NCBI GenBank assembly: GCA_918026815.1
Contig: CAKJVC010000055.1
Location: 248,001-312,000 of the forward strand
Reading direction: 5' to 3'
DNA length: 64,000 nt
Origin: Chalara sp. BL73
Lineage: Eukaryota > Ascomycota > Leotiomycetes > Helotiales
Position numbers and translations under genes: made by a program. Position 1 is the stretch's first letter; each line of letters starts with the position of its first letter. Positions 45,510 through 56,045 of this stretch are shown piece by piece. A model generated the notes under the pieces. The model did no database searches and was not told the DNA's origin. It was given only the letters and a program-made list of their open reading frames with translations.

Positions 45510-45964
45510 GAAATTTGAACTTATAAAAAGATCCGCAAGTGGCAATAAACAACCCATTGTACGCCGAGTAAGGAGACAATATAAAATTAGAGCTTGGAGT
45601 TAGAGCCTCCTTATAAAACCTATCTATTAGCCTTTATAGACATGTTAACAAAACAAGGCTAAAAAGGAAGCTAACCAGTAATTCTAAACTTCTCTAATTT
45701 TTAACCTGGATCTTTTCTACCGAAGATTGATTTGGGGGCTTAGCGAGCATTATTTTCCAACGCTAATAGTATATCCTATTGAGCATAGTCCGACTATATT
45801 GGTGGCATAAATAATCCTTATTTGTAAGGGGATGCTTGACAGCATTTTTTAGAATAGTTTGGCTCCAATACTTTAATGCATTGATATTGAGTCACGGAAA
45901 ACCTCCAATATCACAAAGTGAAAAAGTATTTGATAAAGATCTATTTTGTTTTGAGGTAGGGTTA
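45510..45964. other. AT-rich spacer
   Basis: No gene seen; probably also RIP-affected sequence downstream of the oxidoreductase pseudogene. Confidence 0.4.
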
Positions 45965-46751
45965 TTGTTGACGGCAAGCGGAATGATATTTAGGCCGGGG
46001 CTTTAATACAAAGGTAATTGCGCGATAGCCTCAGTAACACCAGCTGCAATTCTTTTATCGCCTGTATAAAGATCGATCTATTCTAGGTTACTATTGATTA
46101 GTAATTTAGATATAAAGGCTCTTATACAAAATATTCCTTGGTCTGTGACAATAAGACTTTTATTGGCTGTCTTAATGCTACAATATTTACGTCGGCTGCT
46201 AGTCTTATTGAATTTAATAGCAGTAACTTTATTTATAATATATTTTACACTAAGCTTAATAGCTATCTCAATAGTGTTCTGCAAGGCTTTGTTCGCAGCA
46301 GCCTTATTATTAGTTCTATTTATAAGCACTTCTTTTACACTATTGTAATCGGTGTAATCAAATAGATTATTGAATAAAAGGCGAGCCTCCTTGACAGAAT
46401 ATATGCGTAAATTAGCTTTAACCCTTAATTTAGTGAAATTCTTTAATACCTGCTCGGTGAATAAAGTGGATAAAATTTAAATAGCACTCGTTTAATAATG
46501 GAAAGTTGCTAGATCTCGTCTGTCTGATCAAGATACTATGCTTCAAGCGCCAGCTTAGTATATATAATATCGAAATAATTAGTACGTATAACTTTATTCT
46601 AGTCTTAGGAGTCAGCGATACGCATTGGGGCATTGTAAGCATCGCGATTAATTAAAGTAATACTAGCGCCGGGATACTTCTGAATAAGGGCGAAGGCTAT
46701 AGACGCGCTAAAGGCACTAAAGTCTACGATAAGATAGGGCGGCGATAACAT
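45965..46751 (-). pseudogene. RIP-mutated FAD-dependent amine/amino-acid oxidoreductase (DAO family)
   Basis: From the ATG at 46751 the minus strand reads MLSPPYLIVDFSAFSASIAF, IQKYPGASITLINRDAY and NAPMRIADS, then stop codons. After a frame change it reads YSVKEARLLFNNLFDYTDY, NKALQNTIEIAIKLSVKY and DQGIFCIRAFISKLLI. This tracks the sarcosine/fructosyl-amino-acid oxidase fold. The FAD-binding G-x-G-x2-G glycines have become Asp and Ser, and both Trp codons of the S-W-D-W-N motif are now TAG. All of these are G-to-A changes on the coding strand, the mark of repeat-induced point mutation. No function can remain. Confidence 0.75.
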
Positions 46752-48818
46752 TCTATAGATATATGTACTATTATGTATTTCGATGTATATATTTGTGATT
46801 GGCCTTATAGCTTCCTTTCAGTAGCTTAGGGTGGTTTTATTACGGCTGACAAAAGCTTTGTATGCCATTACATTATATGTTTTATAAATGGTAAAATTTA
46901 GTAATCTAAATAAAATTGAAAGATTGATAAATTTGAAGTGCCCTTGTTATATCATCTGGTTCCTTATTAAAAATCAGAATTTGGCTACTAAACTCAACTA
47001 CGGGATTTGTAGGGCCTGTCAAAAAACGATCTAATTAACACCTAATGTGAGCAAGCCAGTAACATAGATCCAGTTAGGTGGGTAAAGGAGCCTCAGAGAA
47101 TAAGCTCTTTAAGGACGGCTCTACAATCGATAAGAATCCAATATATAAAGTATGAGCGCGGCATACTATGCCAAATGTAATACAAAAACTGAAGCGTATA
47201 CTGTACACCAAATGTTGTTTTATGCACTCACTTTCTTAATCCTGGCTGCTACTGTCAAGAAATATAGATTTCTAGATATCTTCAGGAATTAAGGTGCACC
47301 ACTTTTATTTGTACATCTAAAGATCACTATGCTTAGTCCACGCAAATTTCTAGCCCAGCCGAGAATATCGACCACTTAATTATAAAATATTTCAGATATT
47401 ATCTTTTCTTCATAAGGCCTCCAACTAGTTTTTAGACTCTGTGATGACACCTACCTAGTTACCATTGACTTCTAGATATAGTTTAGCTCTTCGGGCGTCT
47501 CCAGGGAAAATAAGAAGATTATAACTACAGTGTAGATCTCATCCCAGCATAGAGACCAAACGTTTCAGTCACACCAAATCCCTAAACTATGATGGGAAAC
47601 ATGATAGAAGTAACTCAGACGGGTAAGGATAAGTTGCTACTGCTTAAAACACTCTATCCAGTAAGAAAGGAGCAAAACTGGAGCAGATTAGTGATGGAGT
47701 TAGCCTTTCCCAGAACTAAAGAATGCAGTGAGGATATAGATGAACGATGCAAGAAGTTCAAAATGGACTCTGTTCTCTTGTGCAATCTGGTAAACAAGTC
47801 CGGTACCCAGTGCCATTCAGAGCATATTTAAAAAGGTAGATAATGAAAGGGACCGGGCCTAAAGATTCAGATAACCGTTTTATGGTCTTCTCGGAAGTGA
47901 CCATAACGACTATATGACTCCCAACCAACAGAGTTAAATAGAGCAAGACTAACGGTCGAAATTGATATAAATGGGAATCCTTGAGAATTTTTTTGACATT
48001 ATAAATATCCTATTTTGCTTAATTAGATTTACTGGAATTAGACTTCATTTTATTCACTATGCAATTATATGTCAAACCATTGTCCGCTCATGCTTTGAGT
48101 TGTATTGAAACAAGTTAAAAATACAATGCTAATAGAATTGTGCGCGATTGAAGGATCATAGAAAATTGCATATGGCAAGTGGAGACACTGTGAAGCTGTA
48201 CCACTCGAGAAATGAAGTCATCTAATGGCTCTGCTAACTTCCTCAAGCCGAGACTAAACAACATCATAAATTGTCCTAAAGCTGCAGATAGACTCGTTAT
48301 GCCTAGAAATGCAGTTAGTAAGTTTATCTATGGGATGACTTATATGTTTGAGTTTCTCCAGTTATGCATTACCAAGGTTGTATTTTATCTGCCTCTCTAC
48401 AGTCACATAGGATATGTTTAAACAATTGTACTTCATTATTAAATCAAGGCAGCGGTGTAAAATATACTAATAATTATTGACAAAAGCTACTGGATCTTAT
48501 ATAAAAGAAATTTTATTGTTCAAGAACAAAAACAGCGTAACTACCATTTACCTATAATAACAGCTGAACATAAGAGGCAGCAAGCAGCATTGTTAAGCTG
48601 CCGAACCAAACCCCTAACTACAAGCATGCATGCCCGGCTGTATGTCGGCATGGCCAATCGTCGGCATTCGCTAAAGGCCGAGTACATCGAGGTAGATTCA
48701 CCCATACATATAAATTCGTTGCTCACGTCTGTCTTCATCAACTTTACTTTATACTTTCTCAATCTTCCCCAAACACCTTACCAACGAGAACATAAACTAA
48801 TATAATCATCTCCTCAAT
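46752..48818. other. AT-rich decayed region and methyltransferase promoter
   Basis: No intact gene. A plus frame at 47589-47831 (80 codons) shows no motif. The last 100 bp carry a CATACATATAAATT TATA-like sequence near 48705 ahead of the methyltransferase. Confidence 0.45.
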
Positions 48819-49673
48819 ATGGCTGCCAAAGGCGGGTGTTTTAATCCTAGTGAACCAACGCAATGGGACAATGCAGCAGCACAGTACAACGATGCTGTAG
48901 GCCGCAGCTCACGCATAGGTGCAACACGCTTGATAGAGATGGCTGACGCTCTCTCTTCCTTATCCGCAGCTGATTGTTACGCTATTGATCTTGGTGCCGG
49001 AACTGGTTCGCTCACGCATCAACTCGCGTCTAGCTTCCCAGCTGTGCCTATTCTTGCCACGGATATCTCTCCCGGTATGCTCGAGAAATTGATGGCCCTT
49101 AATACCAAAGGCAGCAAAATTACAACGCAGGTCGCCGACATGGCCGCGCCTGTTGGTGGTGCCGCCGCCGAAGGTGTATTCAGTCACGTCTTTAGCACAA
49201 TGGCCATTCAAGCCCTGCCTGACCCGGCGAACGAAGGAACACTGACGCAATGGGCACGCTTACTCAAACCGGGAGGTATTATTGCAATTGCTATCTGGGA
49301 TTTCGACGAAGATTGTGGCCCGCATGCTATATGGAAAGATTCGTGCAGAGCACTGGACCCAAGCTATGTGCTTCCTCCACAGCTGCCGCCGCGATCCTGG
49401 ACTGGCCGCGCACAGCTAGAGGAAGGCTTGAAGGTGGCGGGCTTTCGGGATGTACAGACAGAGGTCACCCATCTTGGATTTGATGTTGGCAAAGAGGGCT
49501 TCTTGAAATTTTTCTGGGAGAGTAGAAATCCGATGACAGTGATCTGTCAGGACAGTTTTAAGGGGGATTTGGGGAAAGTAAGGATAGAAATGGAACGCTT
49601 GTTAGATGTGGCCTATGAGGGGGGTAGCAAAATCCCGTTGTCCGCAGGGTTAGGTGTTGGGCGAAGGCCATAA
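48819..49673 (+). CDS. SAM-dependent class I methyltransferase
   Basis: This is an intronless gene for 284 residues. The Rossmann-fold SAM-binding motif I is AIDLGAGTGSLT (residues 55-66). An acidic residue after beta-2 (LATDIS) and a post-motif ARLLKPGGIIAIAIWDF complete the UbiE/methyltransf_11 layout. The N-terminus (FNPSEPTQWDNAAAQYNDAVG) looks like fungal secondary-metabolism methyltransferases that modify small molecules, but the substrate cannot be told. The C-terminus is short and ends GVGRRP. It lies 246 bp from the convergent rhodopsin-like gene and is the first intact gene after the AT-rich repeat block. Confidence 0.82.
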   Translation: MAAKGGCFNPSEPTQWDNAAAQYNDAVGRSSRIGATRLIEMADALSSLSAADCYAIDLGAGTGSLTHQLASSFPAVPILATDISPGMLEKLMALNTKGSKITTQVADMAAPVGGAAAEGVFSHVFSTMAIQALPDPANEGTLTQWARLLKPGGIIAIAIWDFDEDCGPHAIWKDSCRALDPSYVLPPQLPPRSWTGRAQLEEGLKVAGFRDVQTEVTHLGFDVGKEGFLKFFWESRNPMTVICQDSFKGDLGKVRIEMERLLDVAYEGGSKIPLSAGLGVGRRP

Positions 49674-49918
49674 GCATAAGATATGATATTTATATTTCTC
49701 AAAGACCAATTTCGAGTTATGATTGAATAGGTGAATTTAAAGTAAAGACGATGGATATATGTGAGGTTTAGATATGGTTATATTTTATATGCTAGTTCAG
49801 AGTGGAAACATGTCAAGTCGGAATCTGGTGAAAAATGAGACACTCCAACTACAGATGACTACAATCAAAAGGGAAATATTTCGCCTTTGAAAAGCGTTTG
49901 CCCGTACATTTGAACGAC

Positions 49919-51426
49919 TTACCACTGCCCGTATTTGCCTACCGTATATGACTTTGTAACATTAATCTGACCATTTGCTTTTTCCAAATCAACGTTATCC
50001 GGTGATTGTGTGCCTATAACTTTAGACATCCACGATTGTTTGCCAGGAACTAACTCAATACTATCAGTATACTCCTGCGATGAGCGCCTTGTCTTTGAGT
50101 TTGAACTACTGGAGTGGCTGGGGCGTTCTGAGACCATAGAACGCAAGCTTCGCATAGAGCGGACGACTGTCTCGAGGCCTTTGCCTTTGAACGTTCCGTA
50201 GAGGAGGGGGAGGTTGACTGCAATTAGAGCCAGGCCTGTTTCGAGGAGAATCCAGTAGATGCCGTTAGTTATAAGCACTGTTTGGGATGAAATTAGCCAG
50301 AGGCTTTGTTCAAGTGGTTGCTTTGTCTCTTACTCATTGGATCAGTGGTCTCGACTAGAGTAGTAGCTTGGGCTGCGCAACATTTAGTAAAGCATTTAAC
50401 GGAGTACATGGTTGGATTCCATCTTACCAGTCAATAGCTGCACGTAAAAGACTGCTCGAATTATGGAAGCGGCAACAGCTCTGTCAATTGTCAGCTCATA
50501 TCAATTGATGGCACCTGAACTAAACATACACAGCTCCAAGACCAAAAATACCGACAATTGCGATCTTTTTCCCAGTTGGTATATGCAATTTTAGAACCTA
50601 AAGCCTCTGCTTAGCTGATAACAGCGTGGTGGAGGGTAGGATAGAGCATGGAACTTACAGAAGGGATAGGCATCAGCAATACAATGAGGTCGGTCCCAAC
50701 ATCAGACCAAGTATACGCAAAGAAGTATTTGGTCGTTCTCCAACAGTATTGCCGCTCTGTAGGACCCCAATAGGCATCTACATGTCCCGGACAAAAGAGC
50801 ATCACTGCGAGGAAAAAGCCGATCATCCAGACGATCACCAAAGCAATAAAAGCGAGGGAGATGATGTTGAAGATACTTTTAGTTGGACCAACATTGAAGA
50901 TACGTCGGTAGAAGAAGACGAAGCTGAGCTTGATGCATCCAAGAGCTAGTGGCTGGCACCAGGCACACATCCAGAAGGCCTAATAGCATTAGATTAAAAG
51001 GAACGACGTAACCCGAAGGAATGAAGCGAGAAAACCATACTATTCCCAATATTTTCTTGAGTCGCTTAATCGCTGCCATATCTTCTGTGGCGGGTGTTTT
51101 GTAGCCCGCAACCTTTAGAGTAACCGCTTCATGGATATGTCAAAAATGGTTTTCAATACAGTAGGATGATGTCCTCACCAACTGTTGTAGCTGCTCCCAT
51201 CGCGATCGCTAGGATCTAGTAAAATACGTTAAATACAAAGCTCATTCAAAGGAGTCGGTCCTCTGCATACCAGCGCCGGAATAACAAGCCAGTCTTCGAC
51301 TCCTAGCTTCTTCGTCTTCCTAAGTTTGGTGTTGATACGCAACGCGACGAGAATTGCTCCCACTACGGGAAACACTACACTAGCCGCCAGTATCAAGCCT
51401 GGGCCGAGAAAGAGATAGAGAACCAT
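49919..51426 (-). CDS. Fungal rhodopsin-like 7TM integral membrane protein
   Basis: This is an eight-exon gene (51426-51271, 51215-51179, 51126-51041, 50979-50659, 50597-50530, 50480-50428, 50366-50334, 50277-49919) for 370 residues; every junction is in frame. It belongs to the Pezizomycotina rhodopsin-domain (SAT4/PTH11-like) membrane proteins. TM1 is LGPGLILAASVVFPVVGAIL, followed by the RINTKLRKTKKLGVEDWL loop that is typical of the family. Later segments include FWMCAWCQPLALGCIKLSFV, FYRRIF, SIFNIISLAFIALVIVWMI and LLMPIPSV, and the last helix is NGIYWILLETGLALIAVNLP. A cytoplasmic Ser-rich tail ends the protein. Relatives include the Pth11 receptor class, but most members have no known ligand. 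It has no CFEM domain. A GT donor follows the stop region, so a further small exon cannot be excluded. Confidence 0.85.
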
Positions 51427-51596
51427 GGTGAACTCTAGAGCAAAATTATTGCTAGAACAAGAAGTGATTTTGTTGTAAAAAATAGGATTGTCGGTCTCTA
51501 CTAGAGACGAAAATACGGGTAAGATACTGATAGCGGGCGACAGAATAATGCGGCTAGCAAGAGTCCCTTATGTTGCCCATTGGTCTGGTGAATCTT

Positions 51597-52077
51597 GGGG
51601 CTACAGTTGGGCCAGGCTAGAAAAATCTCGCCCAGGCCAGAAATCGTAGCTTTGAGAGCTCAGCCAGGCCAGAACTCTCTCCCCGGCATATGCCAAGCAT
51701 AGGATAAGCCATGCCAAAAAGACGCCTTCGCGTTTTCTATTGCGGCGCGTACAATATAACTTTTAAACTTTGAAATGAAGGCGTTACAACTTTGTACTTC
51801 TGCGTTGCTTAATGGATTCGACTATAGAAACTACGGCAAGTGAATTTGTAGTTTAGTGTAAGCAGAATTCCTTATGAAGTATATATTTAGCATATGCTGA
51901 ACATATACCAGACGATACGCTAAGCCTGTGTTAAGCATATGTCAAGCATAAATTCTAACTACATTTGCCAGACTTCAAATGGTTGCACAAAGAGTTGGGC
52001 CAGGCTTGAGCGCTTCTTGGCGATTTGCCAAGGAATTAGCTGCCTGGGCCATGTCTAGCCTGGCCCAACTGGAACCC
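51597..52077. mobile_element. 481-bp MITE with GGG-ended TIRs and 10-bp TSD
   Basis: Left end (51597-51620) reads GGGGCTA plus CAGTTGGGCCAGGCTAG. The right end, complemented from 52077, reads GGGTTC plus the same 17 bases, so the TIR has a perfect 17-bp core and GGG at each tip. It is flanked by a perfect 10-bp direct repeat, GGTGAATCTT, at 51587-51596 and 52078-52087. Subterminal copies of the core lie at 51993-52007 and shorter CCAGGCCAG units near 51632 and 51664. There is no transposase. A long TSD with GGG ends fits Mutator-like (MULE) elements. The frame at 51979-52419 crosses its right end and is not a gene. Confidence 0.85.
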
Positions 52078-52087
52078 GGTGAATCTT

Positions 52088-53105
52088 TGCAGCCACAAAG
52101 TGTAACGTATGTTTCTCACCGGCATGTTGTTGGGGTCGAGAATCAAGCGCAATTTTCCCTAATGGCAGCAGGAGGCGTAAGGTTTAGCCTGCTTACTCCT
52201 TGGCCACAAAATACCTCACGCACCCCGTGCATAACAAACTGGCTGGCTACAAGTAGAATTGCGTCCAACATTCAGCCACCGGGGCTTTCTTATTTGTCCG
52301 GGCGATCATACACAGATTTGTATGCGCATAATTCTAGAGTCAGGCCGACAGTATTGCATCGGTCGGGGGAAGTTCGCTTTCTAGAGCTCGGGGCCATGCC
52401 AATTATTGAACAAGGTTAGGTCTAAGGATCATACCTAGCCTATTGCGGAAGTAGTAGGCATGCTTGCGGAAGTGACAATTATGCTTGCGGAGGAAAGATA
52501 CTTACTTTTGCCTTCGATGACGAGTCTACACATTGGTTACATGTGATAGTGTACATAAGATAGATTCCTTTCTATAGATCTGTTCTACAACCTTCAGCAA
52601 TTGACCTGTTTACCCTATACTCCCTGAAGGCCCCGTGACACTCTGAATTTCTATTTCAATACCAATGCTGGGCGTAGCTTCCAGAGCTACTCACGCATCG
52701 AAACAGTTATGACTTTCCACTGCTAGGTTGCCGGGGTGTATAAATAGAGCAGCCGGCCCAAATATTGGTCTGTCTATCAAGCCCAGGGTGACAATGCAAG
52801 ATATTAAATGTGCTGCCAAGCTTTGAACTGCTGATCCTATTAGATAGACGCCTGGGGAAACCTCTTGCATACATTGTATAGAATAGTGGAGAACTACGAT
52901 TATTTAAAGCAGGGGTAGTATTGAAGTAGAACGACTGCTTGCTCAATCTGGCAGTGCCATAGCCATCTGCACGTCAACAAAATCCACAAAATCGAAAACA
53001 GGCGCCCTGCTCCCTATCACTACCGGTATTCATGTATCACTACCGACGTTCCTGCTGTCTATCCATTCCCTGCTCCAACCCGTAAATTGTGATACCATTC
53101 CCAGT
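52088..53105. other. Intergenic region
   Basis: No gene seen. Three near copies of TTGCGGA(A/G)G lie at about 52443-52496. The minus frame at 52707-52946 lacks an ATG start. Confidence 0.45.
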
Positions 53106-53332
53106 CTAGAAATTGGAATATCCTCGCAAGATATCAAGACGCTCATTTCCGTCTGCAACATATGACTCGCCTTGGATTTCTATCTCGCCTTCTGGAGCTG
53201 CGTCTGTAGTTTATGAGCTGCTTGGTATTTTCACTATTCAATTTCGGAACGCTTACCCAACGGGACAGGAATGGCTAGGCCTTGAGCAAGACTAGCAACG
53301 AAAAGCACACATGTGATTATCTTGGGAAGCAT
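53106..53332 (-). CDS. Two-exon small secreted protein
   Basis: This gene, too short for simple frame scans, encodes 57 residues in two exons (53332-53257 and 53203-53106) with a 53-bp intron. The donor is GTAAGC and the acceptor CTACAG. The first 20 residues, MLPKIITCVLFVASLAQGLA, are a strong signal peptide. The mature part IPVPLDAAPEGEIEIQ... is acidic, has no cysteine and ends RGYSNF. If the intron is retained the protein is 32 residues and ends PLGKRSEIE, which contains a Kex2-type Lys-Arg site. It lies 611 bp from the divergent UstYa-like gene. A secreted effector or a processed peptide precursor are both possible. The model rests on signal peptide and splice logic only. Confidence 0.55.
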
Positions 53333-53943
53333 TTCGGCGTTGGTTATAGTGTGTTTCTAGGTTTTTGACGATATGGAGGTATGCGTTTCGTATATTTTTA
53401 CCTGACAGATAGAGATTGACCGAAGGATGAAGAGTCGGGTGAGCTCTACGTTCTATAGAGCTAGCTAGAGCTATATATGTTAAACGCCGAGACAGTAAGC
53501 TAACAATGAATATCCTATGGCGAACAAACTCTAGTCACCATGCTAGACAAGGTTTAGTCCTGGATACTCTACATAAGTCTGCAGCTTACCCATTCAGTTA
53601 AGTCCCTTGCCGCACACCCACCATTCACACTCATCCGTCTCCCATTCTGCCTTGCTAAGGCAAGATACTGTATCTTGTAAACTAACTTCTTATATAGGCA
53701 GGCTTTGGGTTGGTGCCTTGCGCCGTTGTTTCAGAGCACACTCACAGCTTTAGCCATTCCTTCCCAGAATAATCTCCACGAGCTAAAGCAAAGTATGTAA
53801 GGGAGCCCTGTTTTATTTCTGTTTCCATTAAATTATCTCTGTTTGCTACTCATTGCACGTCTCTGTCGAGCTCTACTAACGCTGGTCATAAGCTTTTAAC
53901 AGTGCTACAGCACGTCCTTTCCCAGTAATCAATTTTGTACAAG
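53333..53943. promoter_or_regulatory. Shared divergent promoter region
   Basis: This 611-bp gap lies between the small secreted gene (minus) and the UstYa-like gene (plus), so co-regulation is possible. A TATATAGGC sequence occurs near 53692. Confidence 0.4.
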
Positions 53944-54948
53944 ATGGGCTCCTTCAACAACTCTGAAGATGACCGAGAGCCGTTCTTAGAGACGGGAGAG
54001 AAAGATGGCAATATATACCCAAAGCGATCATCTAGTAAACTCAAGTCGAGCTGGTTCCCAATCATTGCGCTGCTTTCTATCGTGATACACATTTTACTTC
54101 TACTGCTATGGGCGAGGCCGTCTCATGTACCTGAGGGGTTATTGGGCTCTCCAAAGTCGACTGGCCTTTATAGTAAGAGTCTACAGTCCATCGCTCAAGG
54201 CCTTTCGATAGGGAATGCTAACGATCTAGGTCCTTTTCATGATGTAATCACCTCTCAAATCGAGGTCTGGGAAGATGATGCATGGGATAATAGCGTATAT
54301 ACCGGACCACCGCGAAAAGCACTTGACGATGCGTGGAACAAGCTTCAGCTTGGTAAGCCTTTCAAGTCAGAAGAAACGGAAGATCAAGTTTGGTAATTTT
54401 TCTTTAGTCGAAGGTATAAAAGTCACACCAGAGGAGGCTTCAAGCCTGAACTTGAAGAGCCAAATCAATTTAAAGAATGGAGACCAAGCTGCTATCATGG
54501 GTTATTTCCACAACCTGCATTGTATTGTAAGTTAATTTCAAGTAGAAGTTAATTACCGCAATGTTGCTAATCCTGCTACTATTCAGCGCTACCTTTATCA
54601 AACTCTTCACCCACACAGTTATCCAATAGTAGATAGTTCACATTCAGGAATGGATCATTCTTGTAAGCATTCCTGTTTCGATCATCCAACCTCTAAGACT
54701 TAAATTAGGCAATTCTAACAATACTAGACCACTGCATTGAAGTTCTCCGCCGCTCCGTTCTTTGCCAGCCGGATCTCAGCGTCCATGCAATTCATTGGCA
54801 GGATGAAGAAAGGCGAGGAATGGCTCTGGAGGCTAACTCGACTCGCGAGTGTGTCAATTTCGATTCTTTGAACGAATTTGCAAAGACTAAACGGTTTCAT
54901 CGCCAGGAAATTATGGGCGAGAAAGCCGATTTGCATAAACCAACCTAA
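53944..54948 (+). CDS. UstYa-like (DUF3328) oxidase
   Basis: This is a four-exon gene (53944-54352, 54408-54526, 54587-54662, 54728-54948; introns 55, 60 and 65 bp) for 274 residues, a usual length. A cytoplasmic Ser/Glu-rich N-terminus precedes one membrane helix at about 37-57 (WFPIIALLSIVIHILLLLLW). The catalytic region has both H-x2-H-C motifs of the family: HNLHC at 171-175 and HSYHC at 200-204, the latter followed by IEVLRRSVLCQPDLSV. Both motifs appear only after splicing. UstYa-type proteins carry out oxidative cyclisation or chlorination-type steps on ribosomal peptides and other metabolites in the secretory pathway. The nearest neighbour is the small secreted gene; no tyrosinase or peptidase is in view. 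Confidence 0.88.
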
Positions 54949-55304
54949 CAGCCTCTACACTGGCTTGACTATCCTGAATGCTTTTATAGGCTAGATCTTT
55001 TGTTGCCTTAGTAGTCACTCATCTAGGTCCTTTTCTCTTGAAGAAAATGTTATTATTCCATCACCCGATGCTAAAAGCTCTGTGATCCACTCACGCGCAG
55101 TCCCTAGATAAATAGCTGTCTGTTGCTTGCTCAAAACCCTAAAAGATTCGAGTTCGTATGCCCCTCAGCCTGCACCAGCCTTGCTTTTCTCAATTAGCCG
55201 CAATTAAAGATTAGAATTCCCGCATGTCTACTCAAAAACGCTTGTAAGAATGAATATTGCCGTAAGGCATATCTGTTTGATGCTTTCCGAGCTCACCAAT
55301 GACG
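54949..55304. other. Intergenic region
   Basis: 356 bp with no gene or structure noted. Confidence 0.4.
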
Positions 55305-55530
55305 TGCGGTAGCGACCACGAGCGTGGTCGCGCCGCACGGCTGCCTTGCATCTGTTAGTAATATTCCTGGGATCGGCATATGTCGTTCATGATCGTTACC
55401 CGGTAGAATCCAGGAGCGTGGTCGTGCCGCCCAGCCACTTTACATGCGCTTTCGTATTCCTAGCTAGGATCGGCATTAAATCGGCGGGGGAGTCCATGAC
55501 CGTGGTTGTGCTGTTCAGCTAAGCCGCAAG
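55305..55530. repeat. Diverged tandem repeat with a long palindrome
   Basis: Three imperfect units start near 55321, 55415 and 55499 (spacing 94 and 84 bp). They share AGCGTGGTCGYGCCGC, and the first two also share TATTCCT...GGATCGGCAT. In front of unit 1, TGCGG, TA, then GCGACCACG-AG-CGTGGTCGC, then G and CCGCA form a nested hairpin at 55305-55337 with a perfect 9-bp core. This could be the end of an unrecognised transposon. Confidence 0.6.
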
Positions 55531-55814
55531 CGGCCTGCTTTACTGCTGTTACACATCACAATTTAATGAATATGTATATTGGGGGCTAACATCTACCGAG
55601 TATCTGGTTGTAAGGCATTCATTTGCCTTCCCGTTGCAGCTCTCCGCAATTTAGCTACGGTTACTTTCTAAACAGGCATTATTCCACCTGAAGATTTTAC
55701 GCGCAAATTTTTCGGTCCATGGTACTGTATGGTAGTAGTGCATAGTTGTTATATGGCACCTTCTGCATAATCGGTGTTTGGAACTATTTCTACTGTAACC
55801 TATAAATCTGTGAT

Positions 55815-56045
55815 CTATGGACCCCAACTACCAATATCGAGGTTGTCCTCTGCGGCGAGATAGTATTCAGGGCTATGTCGTACTTCATCATCAAAAAGGT
55901 CGAAAATGTCAGTATCACTAATGTCGTTGATGTCGGTATCACTATTGTCATCGCTGTTAAAACCCCTTTCTTTGTCGGAGTCGCTCGTGCTATTAGATTT
56001 ATTGTCGATGAGATGGGCATCCTTATTGTATTGTTGCCGGTGCAT
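55815..56045 (-). pseudogene. Possible DUF3435/FluG-type recombinase fragment
   Basis: This is a 76-codon minus-strand frame starting with ATG. Its acidic Asp/Ser run is followed by IFDLFDDEVRHSPEYYLAAE, which resembles the N-terminal part of fungal DUF3435/FluG-domain proteins (tyrosine-recombinase-like, often on mobile DNA). It then stops at once, so only a fragment remains. The assignment rests on one short motif. Confidence 0.35.

Noticed and set aside
51979..52419. 146-codon plus frame
   Set aside because: It crosses the right end and target duplication of the MITE, so it cannot be an inherited gene.
48819..54948. A full secondary-metabolite cluster (methyltransferase, membrane protein, UstYa-like oxidase)
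   Set aside because: No backbone enzyme, tyrosinase, transporter or regulator lies between them, and a MITE separates the genes. Only the peptide/UstYa pair is kept as a candidate.
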